The notes beneath the pieces were generated by a model that was not told the origin of the DNA, did not search any database, and was given only the letters and a program-made list of their open reading frames with translations. This document shows positions 33,530 through 41,188 of a stretch of DNA of 64,000 bases, one piece after another (position 1 is the stretch's first letter; every line of letters starts with the position of its first letter). This DNA is from CALDTK01 sp965215215 (lineage in GTDB: Bacteria; Bacteroidota; Bacteroidia; Chitinophagales; Saprospiraceae), in NCBI GenBank assembly GCA_965215215.1, contig OZ244043.1, forward strand, positions 2,914,001 through 2,978,000, written 5' to 3'. The position numbers and the translations under genes were made by a program.

Positions 33530-34411
33530 ATGCCTCTCGACCAAGTTGACGTAGATAAGCTCGCGGCCCAGGAGGTCGAGATGAGCTTCCTGGATCACCT
33601 GGAGGCGCTCCGCTGGCACATCGTGCGTTCAGCGATCGCGATACTCGTTATTTCGCTGGCGGTATTCGTCGCAAAGGATTTCGTGTTCCGCGTAATCGTG
33701 TTCGGACCTACGTTACCGAATTTCCCTACCTACAAGTTCTTCTGTAGCCTCAGTGGATGGGTCGGGGCCGGTGAGCAGCTGTGTATGCAGGTGCCCGACA
33801 TCGACTGGATCACGCCCGTGTTCGGTGAGATGTTCATCATTCACATCCAGGTGTCGGTTATCCTCGGATTCATCGCGTCCTTTCCCTACGTGTTCTGGGA
33901 GGTGTGGCGTTTTATACGGCCGGGACTCTACGAGGACGAGCAAAAGGCGGCCCGGGGTACGGTGGCCATCTGCTCTACGCTCTTTTTGAGCGGGGTTACC
34001 TTCGGCTACTTCGTTATCGCACCGTTTGCCATCACCTTTCTCATGAACTACGAGCTGCCCGGGGTTCGGGCGGCGCCGGCGCTATCGAGCTACATCAGCT
34101 ACCTCTCTTTATTCACGTTGCCCGCCGGTATTTTCTTCGAGCTCCCGGTGCTCGTCTATTTTCTCTCGCGGGTCGGACTGATCACCGCCGATTTCATGCG
34201 CTCCTACCGCAAGCACGCGGTGGTCGTGTTGCTCGTCGTCTCGGCTATTATTACCCCCCCGGATGTAGTTACCCAAATCCTTTTGGGCTTGCCGCTGTAC
34301 GGCCTCTACGAGGCAAGTATCCTCATCGCCGCACGGGTCGAGCGCAAGGCGGCCGAGGAGTTGGCCCGGGAGGAGGCGGAGTCGCGCAGTAACGGCGTCA
34401 TCAGGCACTAA
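33530..34411 (+). CDS. tatC: Twin-arginine translocase subunit TatC
   Basis: The 293-residue membrane protein has the TatC signature MSFLDHLEALRWHIVRSAIA, the periplasmic-loop motif FPYVFWEVWRFIRPGLYEDE and VKxxPxxF-like helices with FTLPAGIFFELPVLVYFLSR. About six membrane helices are seen. The first periplasmic loop is extended (FCSLSGWVGAGEQLCMQVPD region), as is usual in Bacteroidota. TatC binds twin-arginine signal peptides and forms the core of the Tat export complex; no tatA/B gene is in the window. Confidence 0.95.
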   Translation: MPLDQVDVDKLAAQEVEMSFLDHLEALRWHIVRSAIAILVISLAVFVAKDFVFRVIVFGPTLPNFPTYKFFCSLSGWVGAGEQLCMQVPDIDWITPVFGEMFIIHIQVSVILGFIASFPYVFWEVWRFIRPGLYEDEQKAARGTVAICSTLFLSGVTFGYFVIAPFAITFLMNYELPGVRAAPALSSYISYLSLFTLPAGIFFELPVLVYFLSRVGLITADFMRSYRKHAVVVLLVVSAIITPPDVVTQILLGLPLYGLYEASILIAARVERKAAEELAREEAESRSNGVIRH

Positions 34412-34437
34412 CCCCCGCGAGCGCCATTCGGAATCCC

Positions 34438-34884
34438 ATGAATCAAGTTTCCACCAACCTCACGCTGCTCTACCGGATATTCATCCCGGTGTTCTTCGGC
34501 GTTTTGCTCGGAGCGCTCATGTTGTTCACCTGGTTGCACCCCTCGTCGTACTCGACGGGTGTGCGGGGTAACTACTTCCGGTGGGGCCTGACCGCCTTCT
34601 ACGCGGCGATGATCGCCGTGTTTGCGTTTACGGTTTGGCGACTGCGCCGCGTAGAGATGAGTCGGGATTGGGTGTACGTGACCGACTACTTCCGTCAGGC
34701 GCGGTACCCGTGGACCAATATTCAGTCCGTTCACGAAACGCCGCTGGGTCTGTTTACGCTCGTGCGCCTTCGCTTCTTCGAACCGGGTAGCTTCGGCGAG
34801 TGGGCTATATTTATCGCCTCCGGCAGCCGCTGGCGGATCTTCAAGGAGGAGTTTCCGGAGCGACTAGCCGAACGTCTGAGGTAG
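34438..34884 (+). CDS. Membrane protein with PH-like soluble part
   Basis: The 148-residue product has two hydrophobic helices (about 14-34 and 50-68) followed by about 80 residues of beta-strand character (DWVYVTDYFRQARYPWTNIQ, TLVRLRFFEPGSFGEWAIFI). This is reminiscent of the PH-like domains found after two membrane helices in bacterial envelope proteins. The family is not certain. The next gene starts 2 bases after its stop, so they form an operon, probably with tatC 26 bases upstream. Confidence 0.65.
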   Translation: MNQVSTNLTLLYRIFIPVFFGVLLGALMLFTWLHPSSYSTGVRGNYFRWGLTAFYAAMIAVFAFTVWRLRRVEMSRDWVYVTDYFRQARYPWTNIQSVHETPLGLFTLVRLRFFEPGSFGEWAIFIASGSRWRIFKEEFPERLAERLR

Positions 34885-34885
34885 G

Positions 34886-35395
34886 ATGACTTTACACGAA
34901 CTCTTCGATTACCTCTCCGTCCGGCCGCTGCTCACGCTCGCCTTCTTCGTGTTCCCCCCGGTGGTCGCGGGCTTCGTTTCGGTGACGGGGCGGGGCAGGG
35001 GGTACCTGCAGCCGTGGCGCACGGTGTACGCCGTACTCATTTACGCCGTGTGCGTACCGGGTATCCTCGCGGTATCACTGCTCGCCTACCTCTTTCTGTT
35101 CGAGCACCAAAGCATCTGGGATCTAAATCTGCTCACGACCGTGGTGCCGATCGTCAGCATGACGCTGACCCTGCTCCTCATCCAACGAAACGTAGACCTC
35201 GCTTACGTACCGGGCTTTCGCCGGCTGAGCGGACTGATCGCGCTCATCTTCGCCCTCATTTTCGTGATGTGGATCGCCGACCGACTGCGTTTGGTTATGT
35301 TCAGCTACCTGCCCGCTGTTTGGCTGGCTGCTATTTTCGTAGGGGTAGTCGTGTTGGTGCAGTGGGCACTGGGCCGGGTGCGCCGGGATGTATAG
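34886..35395 (+). CDS. Polytopic membrane protein of unknown function
   Basis: The 169-residue product is mostly hydrophobic, with about five helices and a conserved-looking cytoplasmic loop (YVPGFRRLSG). I do not recognise the family. It starts 2 bases after the preceding membrane-protein gene and converges with the exported protein at 35421. Confidence 0.65.
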   Translation: MTLHELFDYLSVRPLLTLAFFVFPPVVAGFVSVTGRGRGYLQPWRTVYAVLIYAVCVPGILAVSLLAYLFLFEHQSIWDLNLLTTVVPIVSMTLTLLLIQRNVDLAYVPGFRRLSGLIALIFALIFVMWIADRLRLVMFSYLPAVWLAAIFVGVVVLVQWALGRVRRDV

Positions 35396-35420
35396 TCCCG
35401 TGCGAGTTAAGCCGCTTGAG

Positions 35421-35852
35421 CTACAGCGGTTTTGCCCCGGTGAGCTTGTACATGAGCGCGCTCGGGTCGTCGGCGTTGAGCTCGAGCTTACCTTCCAAAA
35501 TGATTGCTTCTGCGGCGTATTCGACGGGTTCGCTGGCGAAGACCTCGACCACGGTTTCCGGACCGGCACCCCCGCAAAAGAAACACATGCTGTAAGGGTA
35601 GGCGGAGAACACGAACTCCTTGTGTGATTTGTAGCCCTCCGTGGGGATCACGTAACCTTTCAGCTGAATGGTCTCACCCTCGAGCTCGCGCACGGCGTCG
35701 CTGAACTTCGGCTTATCGACCTTGAGTCCGAGCAACTCATCGTACTCCTTGGTGAACGTGACGCGCGCCAGGGTAGGCCAGCTCGACTGGGCGGCGAGTT
35801 CGCCCGCCGACAACAAGGTAAATAGGATCAAAATGAAGGTCAATCGATGCAT
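35421..35852 (-). CDS. Exported protein with Cys pair, DUF3299-like
   Basis: From the ATG at 35852 the product is 143 residues with a signal peptide (MHRLTFILILFTLLSAGELA). The mature part reads as an OB-fold-like small domain: ETIQLKGYVIPTEGYKSHKE, then YSMCFFCGGAGPETVVEVF with a CxxC pair, then EGKLELNADDPSALMYKL. This resembles DUF3299-type exported proteins linked to metal or lipoprotein functions, but the match is by eye. A longer start at 35939 would add 29 residues that spoil the signal peptide. Confidence 0.65.
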   Translation of the reverse strand: MHRLTFILILFTLLSAGELAAQSSWPTLARVTFTKEYDELLGLKVDKPKFSDAVRELEGETIQLKGYVIPTEGYKSHKEFVFSAYPYSMCFFCGGAGPETVVEVFASEPVEYAAEAIILEGKLELNADDPSALMYKLTGAKPL

Positions 35853-35983
35853 ACGGGTCGTACCTGAAGCCACAAAGTAGGGAGCCGGTCGAGATCGTGT
35901 TTCTGGCGGCCGTCGATAAACACGAGTCGTCAGATGCACGTTACGGGCACTAAACGAGATCGCACACGAGTGCGACCCGATTT

Positions 35984-36571
35984 ATGCCCCGCCAACCCAA
36001 CGAACGAGACGCTCCCCCGCGGGGCATATGGACCTGGGTCCTCGGCCTGGCCGCCGTCGCGCTGGTGGTCTACTTAGCCGCGGACGCTATCGACAAGCAA
36101 CCCACCGCTTACACGCACTCGTCGGCGGACGAAGACCTCCGGGCGATCACTTCACAACGGCCGGCCCGAAAGCTCGCCGTAGGTGGGGAGGAAAACGTGG
36201 GTGAGAAGCTACTCTCACTCGCCGACGACTGCCTCGCACTCGCCGAAACACGTGGTCTGACCGACGGCGGTCAACTCCAGCAGAGGGTAGAACTCGTACA
36301 CGCCTACCGCCCTGAGTTGCTGGCGAGCGATTCCGGTGCGGCGTACACGGAGAAGGTACAGGCGGCAACCGCGGGTATTACGCAAATGCTCGTCAGCCTA
36401 CAGCGTGAGGATTTTCCCGCCCTGGCGGATGAGCTGAAAACGACGGCTACCGCCGCGGACCGGGTGAAGGCCACGGACACCCCCGGCGATACGCACGGAG
36501 AGGTCGAACTTTTCTTGCGGGAGGCCGAAGGACTGCTGGCCGAAATGAAAGCGGCCACGCCGGAGGGATAG
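35984..36571 (+). CDS. Single-pass anchored helical protein, paralogue of the next gene
   Basis: The 195-residue product has one N-terminal membrane helix (WVLGLAAVALVVYLAADAI) after a short basic cytoplasmic tail, and then about 150 residues of amphipathic helices. Its pattern L-A-x-x-x-L-A-x-x-R-G-L...THGE-V...FLREAEGLLAEM aligns with the protein encoded at 36822-37532. Codon use is like the surrounding high-GC genes, unlike its paralogue. Function is unknown; the PRC-barrel protein downstream suggests an envelope or stress role, which is inference. Confidence 0.65.
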   Translation: MPRQPNERDAPPRGIWTWVLGLAAVALVVYLAADAIDKQPTAYTHSSADEDLRAITSQRPARKLAVGGEENVGEKLLSLADDCLALAETRGLTDGGQLQQRVELVHAYRPELLASDSGAAYTEKVQAATAGITQMLVSLQREDFPALADELKTTATAADRVKATDTPGDTHGEVELFLREAEGLLAEMKAATPEG

Positions 36572-36657
36572 AATTCTTTTATTTTCAATCAGCGATACAA
36601 CCCGAGGGATGGGGCGCGCGAAGCGATGGAATGTAGGCTGACTACCTCTGGATTTCG

Positions 36658-36676
36658 TTTCCTAAAAATTAGGAAA
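36658..36676. repeat. Perfect inverted repeat, 8-bp arms
   Basis: The arms TTTCCTAA and TTAGGAAA flank AAA. It lies 87 bases after the preceding stop and 146 bases before the next ATG, and may be an operator. Confidence 0.6.
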
Positions 36677-36678
36677 AT

Positions 36679-36710
36679 TCTCCGATGAGAAATACGTGCG
36701 AGATCGGAGA
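36679..36710. repeat. Inverted repeat TCTCCGAT...ATCGGAGA
   Basis: Perfect 8-bp arms separated by 16 bases, placed directly after the first inverted repeat. The spacing suits a dimeric regulator half-site pair. Confidence 0.55.
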
Positions 36711-36821
36711 CATATGATCGGCTTAATCGATTATCCACTTTACCGACAGTGAAATTTTACTAGATAATCTGAACATGTAGCGAGAAAGCGTGGTTTTTTA
36801 TCCCGATCAAACCATTGAGAA

Positions 36822-37532
36822 ATGCCAGACATTCGGATAGAACGCAAGGAGAAGAACAATAACATATGGCCCTGGTTACTGGGCCTATTAGCACTACTAT
36901 TAGTTGCGTGGCTAGTTATTGGAAATTTAGGCGATGATGACGTCGAAGAAGTTGCTGTCGCCGACGATGTGGAGGTAGTCGAGGAGGCTCCCTCGCGCAG
37001 CTCTGAGATCGTGGAAAGCGGAGATACATACACGCTCCTCGATCCGCGGGATACTCAGCAACTCAACGCCAATTACACCACTTATATAGACGATTACAAA
37101 GCCTACACTACCACGCTGACGGGTGATATGGGGCTCGACCACGAGTTCTCGCACAACGCGCTCGTTCAATTGGCCAACGCGACCGCCGCACTGGCGAGCG
37201 TTCGTGGCCTGAGTGGCGATACGAGTATACTGGCCAAAGAAGAGTTCATCAAGGGAAAGGCTGATGCGATTACCCGCGATCCGGAAGCCACTACGCACGG
37301 CGACGATATTCGTGCAGCCTCCGTAGCGATCAGCGAGATGATTGCGCGCATCCAGGAGGAATCCTACCCCGGACTGGAAGGAGCTGTGTCCGACTTGAAG
37401 GACGAGGCCGAGGCTATAAAGCCATCTGATCTCACCTTGGACCAAAAGGAGGACATACGGTCTTTCTTCGGCAGCGCGAGCGTAACGCTCGACGCGATGC
37501 AGGATTACGACAAACAGAACAACCGCGGCTGA
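36822..37532 (+). CDS. Single-pass anchored acidic helical protein
   Basis: The 236-residue product has a basic N-terminus with KNNN, one membrane helix (WPWLLGLLALLLVAWLVIG), an acidic linker (DDDVEEVAVADDVEVVEEAP) and a helical domain. In that domain GLDHEFSHNALVQLANATAA and ISEMIARIQEESYPGLEGAV align with the paralogue at 35984. Base composition is lower in GC than neighbours. The family is not recognised. The PRC-barrel gene follows 58 bases later in the same direction. Confidence 0.7.
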   Translation: MPDIRIERKEKNNNIWPWLLGLLALLLVAWLVIGNLGDDDVEEVAVADDVEVVEEAPSRSSEIVESGDTYTLLDPRDTQQLNANYTTYIDDYKAYTTTLTGDMGLDHEFSHNALVQLANATAALASVRGLSGDTSILAKEEFIKGKADAITRDPEATTHGDDIRAASVAISEMIARIQEESYPGLEGAVSDLKDEAEAIKPSDLTLDQKEDIRSFFGSASVTLDAMQDYDKQNNRG

Positions 37533-37590
37533 TCCCACCTTATTCGTATAAGGTATACGACCCCTTTCCTAATTCCCTAAACACTCAATC

Positions 37591-38238
37591 ATGGCAGACA
37601 TCCTGCAAGACAATCCCCGAAGCTCCGATCCGAAAGTAACTAACGCGACTGGCGATAAAAGGCTATTCTACCTTCACGACCTGAAGGATTTTAAAGTTCA
37701 CCACGACGACCCAGACGTACGTGGGTGGAGCGTGCAGCTCGATGGAGGCACCACCGTTGGGAAGGTAGAGAACCTGGTAGTCGATAAGATGGCTCAGCTC
37801 GTTCGCTATCTGGAAGTGGACGCGGACAGGAATTTCTCAAAAGACTACAGTTCGCGCACCTACTTAGATACCGGCGAAGGAACTGTTTTCGATGCGGACT
37901 CCGACGAGCACTTTATCGTACCTGTAGGTATGTCTCGTCTGGACTTAGACAACCACATTGTATACCTGACCGGAGTAGATTCCGAGGTGATCGGCAACGT
38001 GCCCCGCTACCGCCGTGGCTCGGAGATCAAGCCGCGGTACGAATACGATACGGTGAATTACTACGCCGATCAGAGGCCCCAGTACGCTGAGGGTTACGAC
38101 CGTAAGCACTACATGCCCGACGTAGACGACCCGGACACATTCACGGGCCTCAACGATCAATTCTACACGTCGAGCTTCTTCGACCGTGACACCTACTACG
38201 ACCGCCACCAAAGGGCAATCAGCAGCTCCGGCCTCTAG
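37591..38238 (+). CDS. PRC-barrel domain protein
   Basis: The 215-residue product contains a PRC-barrel core at about residues 30-120: WSVQLDGGTTVGKVENLVVD, RYLEVDADRNF, then HFIVPVGMSRLDLDNHIVYL. The C-terminal 80 residues are rich in Tyr and Asp, with no recognised domain. Stand-alone PRC-barrel proteins of this type occur in stress or desiccation-linked gene sets. Together with the preceding anchored proteins it suggests an envelope-stress group; this is inference. Confidence 0.8.
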   Translation: MADILQDNPRSSDPKVTNATGDKRLFYLHDLKDFKVHHDDPDVRGWSVQLDGGTTVGKVENLVVDKMAQLVRYLEVDADRNFSKDYSSRTYLDTGEGTVFDADSDEHFIVPVGMSRLDLDNHIVYLTGVDSEVIGNVPRYRRGSEIKPRYEYDTVNYYADQRPQYAEGYDRKHYMPDVDDPDTFTGLNDQFYTSSFFDRDTYYDRHQRAISSSGL

Positions 38239-38261
38239 CGCCAAGCGAGCAACGATTTTTG

Positions 38262-38295
38262 CGGGTCTGTTTTCCAGCCCTGGAGGACGGACCCG
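38262..38295. terminator. Hairpin between convergent genes, possible terminator
   Basis: An outer stem CGGGTC/GACCCG encloses TCCAG-CC-CTGGA. It lies between the PRC-barrel gene and the convergent ABC permease gene. No T-run follows on either strand, so an intrinsic terminator is only a guess. Confidence 0.3.
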
Positions 38296-38311
38296 TTAGT
38301 TTACACCTGAC

Positions 38312-39541
38312 TCATTCCGATTCGAGACCCGGATCGATGCGGTAAGCCCGCCAGGCGGGAAACAGCGCCGCTAGGGCGCCGAGTACCAGGGCACCCAGTA
38401 CGATCCACCCCTCCTCGGGCATTAGCGCAAAGGAGGTCGTACCCACCGGATAGGTATCGCGTAAACGCACGCTCACAGCCCAAAACCCGAGTCGGCCGAA
38501 GAGTAAGCCCAAGCCTGCGCCAAGTTGGCTGAGGACTAGTCCCTCGAGGAGTACGAGTCCAAACACAAAGCCGGGCGTAGCGCCCAGACTTCGCAGGAGT
38601 CCCAAATCGCCGCGCCGCTCGCGGAGCGCGTTCAACAGTACGACCAGTAGGGCTAGGGCCGAAGCGAAGACGATCACCCAGGCGAGGGCACGCAGCACAT
38701 CTTCCGCGTCGGCGACTCGGGCGGAGAATTGCGCCATTACCACAGCCGGCGTAGCCGCCATCAAGTCTGTGTTCTCGTTGATGTTGCGCGCGAAGTTGAG
38801 TGTCGCCGTATTACGACCGGAAAATTTGGCGAGAAGCGCCGTAATCGACCTGTCGCTCTCTTCGTACCAAGGCCTCCCATCGGGTGCTTCGGCGTGTTCG
38901 TCCTCCGGGCTATGGTCGTGCACCTCCCACACCGTCCCCAAATCGGTAAGCAGCAGGTCGTCGATCACGAGCCCCGTCGGGGCTAAAGTCCCGCTTACGT
39001 GAAAACGCGGGGCGTCGGCGTGCGCGAGGTCCGGATTGTCGTCCAGCCCGTGTACGCTCTCAAATTCGTCGCCGGGGGCGAGACTCAAACGCTCGGCGAC
39101 GCGTGCGCCGACGACTACTTCGAAGGGCTCACGTGAGAACGTACCCCCGGCGAGCCTCGCGCTGTACAGGGCGAAAAACTCCGGGGTAGTGCCCACGATT
39201 CGACTGCCGGCGTAGCTGTCGCCGAGCGCCAGGGGAATGGCCTCGGAGATGAGCGGGTGCCCCGGCCGCCCAAAGGCCGCCACACCGGAGATCGGAATGT
39301 TACCCGTAGGCGCGTCTGCGTGGTAGAGGCTCGAGGTCACGAGCTGAAGCGGGGAACCCTTCGCGCCGATGACCAAGTCGACTCCCGCCAAGTTGGCCGA
39401 AAACTGGCGCGTTAGCTGTCGGTCGAGTAGCAGCAGTAAGGTGATCAGCCCGATGCCCAGGGCGAAGAGCCCGGTGGCGAGCGCGGCGGCGAGCGGACGG
39501 CGCCGCAGGTACCCCCCGACCAGTTGTAACGCGGCCCTCAC
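38312..39541 (-). CDS. FtsX/MacB-type ABC transporter permease
   Basis: From the GTG at 39541 the product is about 409 residues. It has an N-terminal membrane helix (ALATGLFALGIGLITLLLLL), a large periplasmic domain with His/Asp-rich loops (VHDHSPEDEHAEAPDGRPWY) and three C-terminal helices with LLRSLGATPGFVFGLVLLEG, the FtsX-domain signature. Such permeases pair with a LolD-type ATPase and move lipoproteins or work as mechanotransmission complexes. The GTG overlaps the stop of the ATPase gene by four bases (GTGA), so the two are translationally coupled. Confidence 0.88.
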   Translation of the reverse strand: MRAALQLVGGYLRRRPLAAALATGLFALGIGLITLLLLLDRQLTRQFSANLAGVDLVIGAKGSPLQLVTSSLYHADAPTGNIPISGVAAFGRPGHPLISEAIPLALGDSYAGSRIVGTTPEFFALYSARLAGGTFSREPFEVVVGARVAERLSLAPGDEFESVHGLDDNPDLAHADAPRFHVSGTLAPTGLVIDDLLLTDLGTVWEVHDHSPEDEHAEAPDGRPWYEESDRSITALLAKFSGRNTATLNFARNINENTDLMAATPAVVMAQFSARVADAEDVLRALAWVIVFASALALLVVLLNALRERRGDLGLLRSLGATPGFVFGLVLLEGLVLSQLGAGLGLLFGRLGFWAVSVRLRDTYPVGTTSFALMPEEGWIVLGALVLGALAALFPAWRAYRIDPGLESE

Positions 39542-40176
39542 GATACGTCTAGGTTGAGGCTTCGTGGAAAGAGTGGGGCGATGCGGTGGTCGTGGGTAAC
39601 GACGATCAGCGTGGCCCCGCGCCGACGCGCCTCGCCGCTCAGGAGTTCGGCCACGCGCAGCGCGTTCCGCTCGTCGAGCGCGCTGGTGGGCTCGTCGGCC
39701 AGGATGAGGGCGGGCGAGTGGACGAGCGCCCGCAGGATACCGATGCGCTGCTGTTCGCCCTGGCTGCACTGCCGGGGGAGGCGGTTGGCGAGGTGACCCA
39801 AATCGAGTTCCGCGAGCGCATCGCGCGTTTTGGCGAAAGCCGCCGGCTCGCCGAGTAGCCGGAGGGGCAGGGCAATATTGGCTGCCACGGTTTGCGTGCC
39901 GAGGAGGCGGGGGCGCTGGTAGACGATGCCCACGTGGCGACCCCGCCAACCGTCGCGCTTCGCTCCACGCAGCTCGTGCACGGCCGTATCGTCGAGTTGG
40001 ATACGGCCCGAGGTGGGGGTAAGTAGGCCACCGAGCAGCGAGAGTAGGGTAGACTTGCCGCTGCCCGACGCCCCGAGCACCAGGGTCTGGCCCCCGGGGG
40101 GTAGCGTTAGGTTAGGCAGGGTTACCGTAGGACCCCCCGCCGGGTAAGAGTAGCTAAGTTGATCGGTTGCGAGCAC
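39538..40176 (-). CDS. LolD/MacB-type ABC transporter ATPase
   Basis: The product is about 212 residues from the GTG at 40176 (MLATDQLSYSYPAGG). It has Walker A GASGSGKST, Q-loop IVYQRPRLLG, signature CSQGEQQ, Walker B LILADEPTSALDE and the switch His in VVTHDHR. The open frame runs further upstream through the ROK gene in another frame, which is not coding. A -7-like box precedes the GTG by 2 bases. It partners with the permease encoded next. Confidence 0.9.
   Translation of the reverse strand: MLATDQLSYSYPAGGPTVTLPNLTLPPGGQTLVLGASGSGKSTLLSLLGGLLTPTSGRIQLDDTAVHELRGAKRDGWRGRHVGIVYQRPRLLGTQTVAANIALPLRLLGEPAAFAKTRDALAELDLGHLANRLPRQCSQGEQQRIGILRALVHSPALILADEPTSALDERNALRVAELLSGEARRRGATLIVVTHDHRIAPLFPRSLNLDVS
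39827..39840 (+). repeat. 14-mer repeat GTTTTGGCGAAAGC
   Basis: Copy inside the ABC ATPase gene, opposite to its coding strand. Confidence 0.7.
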
Positions 40177-40178
40177 GG

Positions 40179-40186
40179 CGAATGTG
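40179..40186 (-). promoter_or_regulatory. -7-like box CACATTCG before the ABC ATPase
   Basis: Two mismatches to TAnnTTTG, in the 11-base gap after the ROK stop and 2 bases before the GTG start. The same CACATTCG precedes the proposed GT2 start. Confidence 0.25.
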
Positions 40187-40187
40187 G

Positions 40188-41096
40188 TTAGAGGAGGGCA
40201 GCGCCGAACACGCCGGCGCTGTCGCCGAATTTGGGGCGTAGCAGCACGGTATCGAGGCGGGTATTCATGACGAAGCGTTTGATGAGCTCCGGCGACCGGT
40301 CGAAGAGCTCGTCGATGTTGCTGACCCCGCCGCCGAGTACGACGCAGTCGGGATCGAGCACGTTGATTACCGTACCGATAGCTTTGGCGAAGAAGTACAC
40401 GAGGCGCTCGATCGTTTTGGCGGCCGCCTCGTCGTGGCCCCGGCGGGCCGCCTCGGCGATGCCGGGGAGGGAGAGCTGCCGCGCGGCGAGCGACTGGTAG
40501 TAGCGTTCGAGGGCCGGACCGCTGATGACCGTCTCCACGCACCCGTACCTGCCGCAGGGGCAGAGGCCGCCCGACTCGTCGAGAAAGTTGTGGCCCCACT
40601 CGCCGGCGATACCCTGCCGACCGCCGTAGGTACGGCCGTTGAAGACGATGCCGCCGCCGACGCCGGAGCCGAGGACGGCTCCGAATACGCACTTGGCGTG
40701 GGGCATGACCTCGGCCACCTTGCCGAACCGCGTTTCCGCGAGCGCAAAGCAGTTGGCGTCGTTCTCCGAGCGAATGGGAATCCCTAGGTAGGTTTCGAGG
40801 TCGGAGAGCAGGGGTTTGTTCTCGAGCTCCTGCGTGGAAACGTTTTTGAGCGTCTTGGTGATCGGATCGATGGTGCCGGGTACGCCAATCCCGAGGAGGT
40901 CGGGCCGTACCCCCACCTCGGCACTCAGCACCTCGACGAGCTTGTGCACCTGACCGAGGATGTGGTAGTAGCCCCGGTTGGCCTCGGTGGGTACGCGCAT
41001 GCGGCGTAGTACCTTCGACGCATTCGCATCCTGCAGGACCACCCCCTCGATCTTCGTGCCGCCGAGGTCGATGCCCCATTTTGGTCCCATACTCAT
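40188..41096 (-). CDS. ROK-family sugar kinase (glucokinase-like)
   Basis: The 302-residue product has the ATP-binding GIDLGGTKIEGVVL, the ROK zinc motif CPCGRYGC, the sugar-binding GEWGHNFL with catalytic Asp in RSENDANCFALAE, and VLGSGVGGGIV. These residues mark an active kinase, most likely phosphorylating glucose, mannose or an N-acetyl-hexosamine in the cytoplasm. No DNA-binding N-terminus is present, so it is not a NagC-type repressor. It is followed 11 bases later by the ABC ATPase gene. Confidence 0.9.
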   Translation of the reverse strand: MSMGPKWGIDLGGTKIEGVVLQDANASKVLRRMRVPTEANRGYYHILGQVHKLVEVLSAEVGVRPDLLGIGVPGTIDPITKTLKNVSTQELENKPLLSDLETYLGIPIRSENDANCFALAETRFGKVAEVMPHAKCVFGAVLGSGVGGGIVFNGRTYGGRQGIAGEWGHNFLDESGGLCPCGRYGCVETVISGPALERYYQSLAARQLSLPGIAEAARRGHDEAAAKTIERLVYFFAKAIGTVINVLDPDCVVLGGGVSNIDELFDRSPELIKRFVMNTRLDTVLLRPKFGDSAGVFGAALL

Positions 41097-41122
41097 ACCG
41101 GCTCGACTGTCTGCAGGATGTT

Positions 41123-41130
41123 CAAATCTG
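41123..41130 (-). promoter_or_regulatory. -7-like box CAGATTTG before the ROK kinase
   Basis: One mismatch to TAnnTTTG on the minus strand, 26 bases before the ATG at 41096. Confidence 0.3.
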
Positions 41131-41170
41131 AATCTGCGAAGCTAGCGGCTGGGCGAGGGTCGCGCCCGCC

Positions 41171-41178
41171 TATCTTCA
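41171..41178 (+). promoter_or_regulatory. -7-like box TATCTTCA before the SpoIIE-type phosphatase
   Basis: Two mismatches to TAnnTTTG, 10 bases before the ATG at 41189. It lies in the divergent gap with the ROK gene. Confidence 0.25.
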
Positions 41179-41188
41179 CGCAGTTCCT

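Larger units (their letters stand above)
36572..36821. other. AT-rich intergenic region with two inverted repeats
   Basis: These 250 bases are clearly less GC-rich than the surroundings. They contain TTTCCTAA-AAA-TTAGGAAA at 36658-36676 and TCTCCGAT...ATCGGAGA at 36679-36710. No gene was seen. The repeats could be operators or a terminator for the upstream gene, and a promoter for the next gene is expected here. Confidence 0.55.

Noticed and set aside
38262..38295. Intrinsic terminator between convergent genes
   Set aside because: The hairpin is good but no T-run follows on either strand, so it is kept only as a low-confidence feature.
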